41,753 bases of DNA, taken from positions 1-41,753 of the forward strand of contig JBBASJ010000017.1 of the NCBI GenBank assembly GCA_040399325.1. The letters are read 5' to 3'. Within the stretch, counting starts at the first letter, position 1; each line of letters opens with the position of its first letter. The notes under the pieces were generated by a model. That model saw only the letters and a program-made list of their open reading frames with translations. It was not told the origin of the DNA and made no database searches. The DNA comes from RGUW01 sp040399325 (GTDB lineage Bacteria > Cyanobacteriota > Cyanobacteriia > PCC-6307 > Cyanobiaceae). This document shows, in pieces, positions 31,608 to 38,902 of this stretch. The translations under genes were made by a program, and so were the position numbers.

Positions 31608-33012
31608 GGCGAATCTCTGCACCTCCCAGAACGGGGCAGGTGCCCAGCAACACTCGGCCGCCATGGTTCTTGGTCACCATCGCAGCGGTGAACAGGCCCA
31701 GGCCAAGCCCTTCGTTCTTGCTGGAACACAGTTGCAGGGCTTCCACGTCAAGACTTGGCAGCCCCGGACCGCTGTCAGCGATTGTCAGCCATACCTCGGT
31801 GGCCTGTGACTCCAACCGGATCAGCAGACGTCGCTGCGCCGGTGGTCGTTCCTGCAGCGCCTCGATGGCATTGCGCAGCAGATTGCTGACGGCGATGCGC
31901 AACTGACCCGGGTCAGCGTCGATGCGCGTCGGGCGCTCCAGCCCCTTGCAGATCAGCTGCACACTGTGCTGCTCCAGTTGGCTGCGCAGATCAGCAATCA
32001 GGTTGCCCAGCAACGTTGTCAGGTTGACCGGCTGGTGACTGCTGCGGTTGGCGCTGCGCAGCAGGCCGCTGATCGTCATGGTGATGGCGTCGATCTTCTG
32101 GGCGGTCTGATGCAGCAGCAACAGGCCCTCGCCCAATGCGGCCTGTGCGCCCTGTTGCTCCTGTTCGCAGGCTGTCTGGTCCTGCAGAAGCAGCAGTTGC
32201 CGGCATTGCAGCAACAACAACGCCAGTGGTTGGCGCAGCTCATGCACCAGGGTCACCCCTTTGAGGCAGGCCTGCAGGGCCTGCTGCAACCGGGCGTGCT
32301 CCACGGCCAGGGCCTCCTCAGTTGCCATCCGCTGGCTGATGTCGAGCGCGTGAATCAGCAGCAGTCCATCGCGCGTTCGGTGTGCCGGTAGTTCCGTGGT
32401 CGTGATCTCGGCCGTCAACTCAGCTGCACTGCCACCAAAGGTCAGCCGCGTCGGTTGCTGCGGCGATGGCACGGGGTCGGCAATGCTGTTCCAGGGGCGA
32501 CCGACCAGCTCGTGTTGCGGCCGCTGCAGCAACGTGACCATCGCCGGATTCACCATTGCGATGCGCCCGGTGCTGGTGTGGCAGAGGGCGATGCCCACGG
32601 GCGAGTTCCTGATGATGCTCTGAAGCAGGGCTTGGCTCTGATCAAGCCTGGCTCTGAGGTGGGTGGCCCACAGGCAGAGGCCGATGGCTGCGGCCTGCAC
32701 CGGCAGGCGCTGGATGGCATCGTGTGGAGCGATCTCAGGGTTCAGGTGTGCCGTGGCCGCTGCCAGCGCCAGCAGCACGATCCCGAGAAGACTTTCCTGC
32801 AGCAAGGGAAGCACCGCAATGCCGACCAGAAACGGCAGGGCATAGATGTTGAGAATCGGCTGCACTCCCGCTGCCGCCAGGTTCACTTCGATCGTCTTGA
32901 TCAGAACCATGGCCACCACCAGCAGGAACCATCGGATCCAGCAGTTGCTCACCAGACCTTTCAACCGCCCCTTGCTTGGGGGTTGACAGAGTCGGGTAGC
33001 AACGGGATTCAT
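31561..33012 (-). CDS. Membrane histidine kinase with PAS domain
   Basis: From the ATG at 33012 this is a 483-residue kinase. Residues 24-118 hold three to four membrane helices (IRWFLLVVAMVLIKTIEV; ILNIYALPFLVGIAVLPLL; SLLGIVLLALAAATAHL; VQAAAIGLCLWAT) with little periplasmic sequence. A PAS domain spans about 126-230 (SIIRNSPVGIALCHTSTGRI). The kinase core has the phosphorylated His257 in LVHELRQPLALLL, the N box NLLRNAIEAL (Asn381), DSGPGLP (Asp413) and EGLGLGLFTA. A longer in-frame form (526 residues) starts at 33141 and reads through an 8-bp tandem repeat immediately before the ATG at 33012. The signal is unknown. The convergent response regulator overlapping its 3' end is the probable partner. 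Confidence 0.92.
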   Translation of the reverse strand: MNPVATRLCQPPSKGRLKGLVSNCWIRWFLLVVAMVLIKTIEVNLAAAGVQPILNIYALPFLVGIAVLPLLQESLLGIVLLALAAATAHLNPEIAPHDAIQRLPVQAAAIGLCLWATHLRARLDQSQALLQSIIRNSPVGIALCHTSTGRIAMVNPAMVTLLQRPQHELVGRPWNSIADPVPSPQQPTRLTFGGSAAELTAEITTTELPAHRTRDGLLLIHALDISQRMATEEALAVEHARLQQALQACLKGVTLVHELRQPLALLLLQCRQLLLLQDQTACEQEQQGAQAALGEGLLLLHQTAQKIDAITMTISGLLRSANRSSHQPVNLTTLLGNLIADLRSQLEQHSVQLICKGLERPTRIDADPGQLRIAVSNLLRNAIEALQERPPAQRRLLIRLESQATEVWLTIADSGPGLPSLDVEALQLCSSKNEGLGLGLFTAAMVTKNHGGRVLLGTCPVLGGAEIRLSLQQAAAKPQAGNG

Positions 33013-33068
33013 GCTGAGCTGCTGAGCTGCTGAGCTGCTGAGCTGCTGAGCTGCTGAGCTGCTGAGCT
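33013..33068. repeat. Seven perfect tandem copies of an 8-bp unit
   Basis: GCTGAGCT is repeated seven times without a mismatch, followed by GC and six T. The array ends at the base next to the ATG (complement of 33010-33012) of the reverse-strand histidine kinase, taking the place of its ribosome binding region. Read in the kinase frame from the upstream ATG at 33141 it encodes an eight-residue period (AAQQLSSS). Because eight is not a multiple of three, gain or loss of one unit would put that upstream start out of frame. Confidence 0.97.
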
Positions 33069-33165
33069 GCTTTTTTAGCGCTCGTCGTGTTGCTGAAGTG
33101 TTGGACCGTGTCGCTGTGTATCGGTTATGCAAAAGACGCATGACACCAGGCCGGCTCCAGGGGCC

Positions 33166-33204
33166 GGCGGGCGGGGCCTGGCGAGCTCGGGGGCCCTGCC
33201 CGCC
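33166..33204 (-). terminator. chlB terminator hairpin
   Basis: A 13-bp stem (GGCGGGCGGGGCC with GGCCCTGCCCGCC, one G-T mismatch that becomes a wobble in one strand) closes a 13-base loop 18 bases beyond the chlB stop. A second small GGCCGG/CCGGCC-type repeat adjoins it. No T-run follows. Confidence 0.6.
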
Positions 33205-33222
33205 ATGGTCGCCCTGTCGTGC

Positions 33223-34863
33223 TCAGCGGCTGAAATGGGCCTTGGCTTCGTAGAGAACCTCGTCGGTGATGGTCGCGATGCCGCGCTCGCGGGCAAACGT
33301 CTCGGTGTTGCGCTTGACCTTGGGCCGCACGAAGAAGGGGATCTTGGCCAGTTCGGCCTCGCCGTCGCTGCTCCAGCGCAGTGTCGTTGCGGTGCCCTCC
33401 TGGGCATCGCCCGCGACCGGCTGATGATCAGCGTTGGCAGGCGACGCTGAATCAGCCGTCTCGCTTCCCTTTGGGGCCCCCTCGCCCAGGTGACTGCGGT
33501 GCCCGTCAACAAACTCGAAGTCATGGCGGAACATGCCGATCAGGTGTTCCTCCAGCCCCATCATCAGCGGGTGAACCCAGCTGTCAAAGAGCACGTTGGC
33601 ACCTTCGAATCCCATGACAGGGCTGTAGCGGGCTGGCACGTCCTGGACGTGCAGCGGGGCGCTGATCACCGCACAGGGAACGCCCAGGCGTTTGGCGCTG
33701 TGGCGTTCCATCTGGGTGCCGAGCACCAGCTCAGGGGCTGCCTCGGCCATGGCGGCTTCAACGGCCAGGTAGTCGTCGGAGATCAACGCCTCCAGATTCA
33801 GCTCGGCGGCGGCGGCGCGCACGTCGCGGGCCATCTCCCGGCTGTAGGTGCCCAGCCCGACCACCTGAAAGCCAAGCTCCCGGCTGGCGATGCGTGCGGC
33901 GGCGATGGCGTGGCTGCCATCGCCAAAGATGAACACCCGCTTGCCCGTCAGATAGGTCGAATCGACCGAGCGCGAATACCAGGGCAACTGCGAGCGTGTT
34001 TCGGCATCACAGCGACCATCGGCCTGCGCTGAGAGCTCAGCCGGCGGCTCGAGATCCAGCGCTGCGTGGAGTTCCCGCAGGAACGCGACCGTGGCTCCGA
34101 TGCCGATCGGCACGGTCTTGACCGTGGTCATGCCGAAGCTGCGCTCCAGCCAGCTGCAGACCGCTCCGGCGACTTCGGGATACAGGCACACGTTGGCATC
34201 GGCACTGGGGATGCGCAGCAGGTCTGCCGGGCGCGCCCCAAGTGGCGCCACCACCGTTACATCGATGCCATGGCTGGCGAGCAGCCCGGTGATTTCGCGC
34301 ACATCGTCGCGGCAGCGAAAGCCCAGCCGGCTGGGACCCAGCAGGTTGACCCGTGGTCTGCGGCCTTCACGGCGCCAGCGGCTGGGGTCGGCCTTGGGCG
34401 ATCCCGGCTGTGGCAGCTGGGGTTTGAGCAGGTTGCGCACCAGTTGGTAGAAGGTTTCTGCCGCACCCCAGTTCTCTTTCTTGGAGTAGGCGGGCAGCTC
34501 GAGGTTCACCATCGGGATCCCACCCAGGTCCATGCCGGCAGCCAGGGCTCCCGGCTGGTCCTGGATCAGCTCGGCGGTGCAGCTCTCACCCACCAGCAGG
34601 GCTTCGGGCTTGAACCGCTGCACCGCTTCGGCGATCGACCGCTTGACCAGCTCGGCGGTATCGCCGCCCAGATCGCGGGCCTGAAAGGTGGTGTAGGTGA
34701 CCGGCGGCCGACGCTGCTGCCGCTCGATCATGGTGAACAGCAGATCGGCATAGGTGTCGCCCTGGGGTGCATGCAGCACGTAGTGCACGCCCTCCATGGA
34801 ATCGGCGATGCGCATGGCGCCCACATGGGGCGGGCCTTCGTAGGTCCAAAGAGTCAGTTCCAT
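33223..34863 (-). CDS. chlB: Dark-operative protochlorophyllide reductase subunit B
   Basis: This 546-residue subunit, with ChlN, forms the catalytic heterotetramer that binds protochlorophyllide and an iron-sulfur cluster. It begins MELTLWTYEGPPHVGAMRIA, with the aspartate cluster ligand expected near DSMEGVHYVLHAPQGDTYAD. Other family blocks are VGESCTAELIQDQPG, NLLGPSRLGFRCRDD, VFIFGDGSHAIAAARIASRE, LVLGTQMERHSAKRLGVPCA and PVMGFEGANVLFDSWVHPLM. An Asp/Ser/Ala-rich linker precedes the C-terminal domain (ELAKIPFFVRPKVKRNTETF). It follows chlN after 15 bases in the same operon. Confidence 0.97.
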   Translation of the reverse strand: MELTLWTYEGPPHVGAMRIADSMEGVHYVLHAPQGDTYADLLFTMIERQQRRPPVTYTTFQARDLGGDTAELVKRSIAEAVQRFKPEALLVGESCTAELIQDQPGALAAGMDLGGIPMVNLELPAYSKKENWGAAETFYQLVRNLLKPQLPQPGSPKADPSRWRREGRRPRVNLLGPSRLGFRCRDDVREITGLLASHGIDVTVVAPLGARPADLLRIPSADANVCLYPEVAGAVCSWLERSFGMTTVKTVPIGIGATVAFLRELHAALDLEPPAELSAQADGRCDAETRSQLPWYSRSVDSTYLTGKRVFIFGDGSHAIAAARIASRELGFQVVGLGTYSREMARDVRAAAAELNLEALISDDYLAVEAAMAEAAPELVLGTQMERHSAKRLGVPCAVISAPLHVQDVPARYSPVMGFEGANVLFDSWVHPLMMGLEEHLIGMFRHDFEFVDGHRSHLGEGAPKGSETADSASPANADHQPVAGDAQEGTATTLRWSSDGEAELAKIPFFVRPKVKRNTETFARERGIATITDEVLYEAKAHFSR

Positions 34864-34878
34864 GGGTGCTGCCGTGTT

Positions 34879-36168
34879 TCAAGCAAAGGAAAGGGCGCCG
34901 CGGCGGCGCAGGGGGCGGGCAAACAGTTCGGCCAGATCGGCGGCCTGATCGATGCCGTGAATGGGGCTGAACACCAGCTCGATCGACCATTTGGTGGCGA
35001 GGCCTTCAGCCTCGAGCGGATTGGCCAGCCCCAGTCCGCAGACCACCAGGTCGGGGCGTTGGGCCATGACCCGCTCGAGCTGCCGCTCGACATGCTGGCC
35101 TTCGCTCAGCTGGGTACCAGGGGGCAACAGCGCCAGTTCGGCGGCCATCAACTGGCGATCGAGATAGGGAGTCCCCACCTCGACCAGTTGCATGCCGCAG
35201 TCCTGGCTCAAAAATCGCGCCAGGGGGATCTCGAGCTGGGAATCGGGCAGGAGAAACAGACGTTTGCCCGCCAACGTCTCCTTGTGGGGAGCCAACGCCC
35301 GTTGGCCGCGCTCCACCAGTGGATCGAGCACCGCGCTCACCAGCCCTGGATCGATGCCGAAGGCCGCTGCCGCTGCCGCCATCCAGGCGCGACTGCCCGT
35401 GATCCCGAGGGGGTACGGCGCGCTGATCAGCTCTGCCCCCCGGTCGATCAGGGCGCGGGCGGTGCCGCTCAGATAGGGCTGTGCCAGCAGCAATTTAGTG
35501 CCGGGCCCCACCACCGGCAGCTGGGTGGATCGCCTTGGCGGCAGTGTCGAGACCTTGTCGATACCAAGCCTGGCAAACAGGTTCACCAACCGGTCTTCGA
35601 CCGCATCGGCCAGGGTGCCGGCGATCAGCAGGTGCTCGGCGGCCTTGCCTGTGCCTGGACCGTCGCCAGCTTCTGGGGCCCCCATCAGCGGAATCAGGGC
35701 CTGCAGGGCGCCGTCTTCGCCTTGGGTGAAGGTGGTCTCAATGCCGCTGCCGCTGTAGTTGAGCACCGTGACGCGGCCCCGGTGCTGCACGTTCAGCCGC
35801 TCGGCCGCCTTGGCCAGGTCGAGTTTGATCACCTCGCTGGGACAGCTGCCCACCAGAAACAGGGTGCGGATTTCGGGGCGCCGCGCCAGCAGCTGGGCCA
35901 CAAGCCGGTCGAGCTCCTCATTGGCGTCGGCCAGACCCGCCAGATCGCGCTCGCCGAGAATTGCGGTGCCGAAGCGGGGCTCGGCAAAGATCATCACCCC
36001 GGCGGCGCTCTGAATCAGGTGGGCGCAGGTGCGCGACCCCACCACCAGAAAGAAGGCATCGGGCATGCGGCGATGCAGCCAGACGATCGACGTGAGTCCG
36101 CAGAACACCTCCCGCTGGCCGCTCTCCTTGATCACCTCGAAATGGGGTTGAGGCAACGTGCTCGTCAT
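34879..36168 (-). CDS. chlN: Dark-operative protochlorophyllide reductase subunit N
   Basis: This 429-residue NifD-like subunit pairs with ChlB. Cysteine cluster ligands are in QREVFCGLTSIVWLH, VGSRTCAHLIQSAAGVMIFA and LFLVGSCPSEVIKLDL. Further blocks are VTVLNYSGSGIETTFTQGED and the C-terminal DLVVCGLGLANPLEAEGLAT. It is the first gene of the chlN-chlB pair; its promoter must lie in the 211 bases before the divergent small membrane peptide. Length is normal for the family. Confidence 0.97.
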   Translation of the reverse strand: MTSTLPQPHFEVIKESGQREVFCGLTSIVWLHRRMPDAFFLVVGSRTCAHLIQSAAGVMIFAEPRFGTAILGERDLAGLADANEELDRLVAQLLARRPEIRTLFLVGSCPSEVIKLDLAKAAERLNVQHRGRVTVLNYSGSGIETTFTQGEDGALQALIPLMGAPEAGDGPGTGKAAEHLLIAGTLADAVEDRLVNLFARLGIDKVSTLPPRRSTQLPVVGPGTKLLLAQPYLSGTARALIDRGAELISAPYPLGITGSRAWMAAAAAAFGIDPGLVSAVLDPLVERGQRALAPHKETLAGKRLFLLPDSQLEIPLARFLSQDCGMQLVEVGTPYLDRQLMAAELALLPPGTQLSEGQHVERQLERVMAQRPDLVVCGLGLANPLEAEGLATKWSIELVFSPIHGIDQAADLAELFARPLRRRGALSFA

Positions 36169-36379
36169 GGCAGACCTGCTGCCGAAGTCCCTCCCTCGCT
36201 AGCGCGGCCCGGGACCCCGCGACACCCCTGCCGCACAAGCTGTGATTCAGCTGTGGGCAAAGGAGCACAAACCAGAGTCAGCGTTCAACCCAAGGCGAGT
36301 GTCGGCTTTGGTGTTGCTTGCCACAGCTCGGGCCGTGCTGCGGTGCTCTGCTGGATCCAGTTTGAACGAAGAAGCCGCT

Positions 36380-36484
36380 ATGGGCTCAGAAGACGGCCGC
36401 ATGCTGGCCATCTGGGATGTGGTCTTGCTGGGTTTCGTGATGGCGATGATGGCCGGTGTGCTCACCGGTGGTCCGCAGGCCTGA
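36380..36484 (+). CDS. 34-residue membrane peptide divergent from chlN
   Basis: This short frame encodes a polar head (MGSEDGRML) followed by a membrane helix (AIWDVVLLGFVMAMMAGVLT) and the tail GGPQA. GAACGAAGAAG just upstream is a possible ribosome binding site. The frame is open back to 36242, but that upstream part reads like noise, so the ATG at 36380 is preferred. The size and one-helix layout are those of small subunits of thylakoid complexes, yet it matches none that I know (not PsaM, PsbX, Psb30, PetN or PetM). It ends 9 bases before the convergent DUF6671 gene stop. Confidence 0.5.
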   Translation: MGSEDGRMLAIWDVVLLGFVMAMMAGVLTGGPQA

Positions 36485-36492
36485 GTGGCCTC

Positions 36493-37365
36493 TCAGGGAT
36501 TGCAGCCCTGGCATTGGCCTGGATCGGCGCTCACAAGCCCGTCAGCCCGGGGCTGAAGACGGCGCGCCCTGCACTGGGGGCAGGCCCAGATCTCATGCAG
36601 CGTCTGCGCTGTGGGTTCACCGCACCAGCTGCACGGCAGCCCGGCAACGGTGTCGACCAGCCCCCAGCCCGGCGCCTCACAGCTCGGGCAGGCGGTGCGC
36701 AGCCGCCGCACCAACGCCACCCCCAGCCGCCGCAACGACGCCATGCGGGTGGGGTTGAGATGGGCGCGCATGTCGGTTTCGAGTTGCACGCGCCCCTGGG
36801 CATCGGCGCTTCGGCTTGTTGCGATCGCCTGCCGCAGCTCCGTGATCGAGGTGAGGCCCTTGTACAGCGGAGCGCCAGGCGTCCAGCTGGCTGGCCGGGC
36901 GATCACCCCATGGCTCGGAAACCCGACACGGTCGAGCCAGGCTGTCGGATCCCCATCGGGTTCAAACACCTGCTGGTCAAAGTTGGTCCGTAGCTCGAGC
37001 CTCTGCTCGACGATCTCAACGCCGCGCTCGAGGTCGAGCCACAGCAGCAGCTCCTGACCGACCGGCAGCATCGCTGCAGCCGGATGGGGACCGAAGCTGC
37101 CTTCGCTGGCCAGCCCCAGCCGCAGGCCTGTTTGCTCGAGGCCGAGCCTGGCCTTGCGTCTGCAGGTTTCGCGTGCATCGGCGGGCCGCTCGACGTCGCC
37201 ACTGAACGTGCCCAGCTGGTCGGTGTCGCAGGGACAGCTCACCACTGTCAGGCCCAGCCCAAGCCGGAAGGGCCGCGCGAGAGCCCGTTCCTTGCCATGA
37301 CGCGTGGTCAGACAGATCAACCCGGTGTGTGGCGACGCGGCCATGGTCTTCAGCTGGCTGGTCAA
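36493..37365 (-). CDS. DUF6671-type conserved protein with zinc-finger tail
   Basis: This protein of 283-290 residues is conserved in marine-type cyanobacteria by my recollection of the DUF6671 family; function unknown. The N-terminal part (GLICLTTRHGKERALARPF, VVSCPCDTDQLGTFSGDVER) and the middle (DMRAHLNPTRMASLRRLG) are family-like. The C-terminal 80 residues contain several CxxC pairs (ACPSCEAPGW, LPCSWCGEPT, ACPQCRARRL, GQCQGCNP), probably two zinc-binding knuckles. The TTG at 37365 overlaps the stop of the upstream small gene (TTGA); an ATG at 37344, seven codons later, is the alternative start. Confidence 0.75.
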   Translation of the reverse strand: MTSQLKTMAASPHTGLICLTTRHGKERALARPFRLGLGLTVVSCPCDTDQLGTFSGDVERPADARETCRRKARLGLEQTGLRLGLASEGSFGPHPAAAMLPVGQELLLWLDLERGVEIVEQRLELRTNFDQQVFEPDGDPTAWLDRVGFPSHGVIARPASWTPGAPLYKGLTSITELRQAIATSRSADAQGRVQLETDMRAHLNPTRMASLRRLGVALVRRLRTACPSCEAPGWGLVDTVAGLPCSWCGEPTAQTLHEIWACPQCRARRLQPRADGLVSADPGQCQGCNP

Positions 37366-37529
37366 TCACGCAGGTTGAGGGGATTGGGTTCCACCAGCCC
37401 ACGACGACGCAATTCAGCCAGAAACCCCCGCGCTAGTCGGGCCTCATCGGTGTGGAGCCTGGCCTGATGCAGCATGACCAGAGACCGCACCAGTACCCAG
37501 CTCACGGCCAGCAGCGCCAACGCAGCCAT
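37362..37529 (-). CDS. 55-residue single-helix membrane protein
   Basis: This frame encodes MAALALLAVSWVLVRSLVML as a membrane helix, then a basic amphipathic helix (HQARLHTDEARLARGFLAEL) and the tail RRRGLVEPNPLNLRD. The layout and clean codon choice look like a real gene although it is short. Its stop overlaps the TTG start of the DUF6671-type gene, which suggests co-translation. I do not recognise the family. Confidence 0.6.
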   Translation of the reverse strand: MAALALLAVSWVLVRSLVMLHQARLHTDEARLARGFLAELRRRGLVEPNPLNLRD

Positions 37530-37901
37530 GGTGGTGGAGGCAAAGGAAGAACGGGCCCCGGATGTCTAGGACAGGTGCATCAGATCCTGGGGCAGATGGA
37601 CAGCAGGTCGGCAGCAGCTTGGCGGCTCGGTCAGTGAGCCTCGCAGATGGCCGCTCGCGTCACGAATCTGTCTGGCAAACGCCATTCGAGGCGTTGATCT
37701 GCTAGGGGCTTCACCTCAGATGCTTTGCGGTTGAGATGTAGTTTGCAGCGCTTCCTTGCACTGCGCTGCAACGGCTCTGGGCCATTCATTAGTTGTTCTG
37801 ATCGGCGTGATTGCAGGTTCTCGTTGATGACGGCCCGAAAAGGAACCTTTTCTGTTTCTAAACCTTGTAGGGTGGCGCCCACCTGACGGGGTTCGCCCAC
37901 C
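37530..37901. other. Upstream region of the sigma factor, 372 bases without a gene
   Basis: No credible gene is visible on either strand. The part from about 37730 to 37880 is less GC-rich than the genes on either side. It contains the palindrome at 37837-37852 and, downstream, TTTCTAAACCTTGTAGGGTGG, whose TAGGGT (37868-37873 region) could be a -10 element for the sigma factor gene. The left part must hold the promoter of the reverse 55-residue gene. Confidence 0.5.
37837..37852 (+). promoter_or_regulatory. Palindromic operator-like site before the sigma factor gene
   Basis: GAAAAGG and CCTTTTC form perfect 7-bp arms around AA. The site is 50 bases before the sigma factor ATG and overlaps where a -35 element would fall if TAGGGT further on is the -10. 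Its AT-rich symmetry stands out in this GC-rich sequence. Function as an operator is inference. Confidence 0.4.
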
Positions 37902-38879
<978 letters not shown>

Positions 38880-38902
38880 TCAACTGCCTCCGATTCATGG
38901 CA

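Noticed and set aside
33013..33068. Tandem repeat as a CRISPR array
   Set aside because: The units are 8 bp and directly contiguous with no spacers, and no cas genes are in the window.
36242..36379. Upstream extension of the small peptide near chlN
   Set aside because: The extra 46 codons read as noise and cross the region expected to hold the chlN promoter.
34066..36993. A 975-codon forward open frame opposite chlB and chlN, plus similar long frames opposite cobO/methyltransferase (1956-3353) and the FAD dehydrogenase (12194-13660)
   Set aside because: These are antisense shadows of well-identified genes caused by high GC at third codon positions. Their products are rich in Gly, Gln, Ala and His with no recognisable domain.
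37530..37901. tRNA or structured RNA gene in the sigma factor upstream region
   Set aside because: No cloverleaf, CCA end or TPsiC-like GGTTCGA block could be found by eye.
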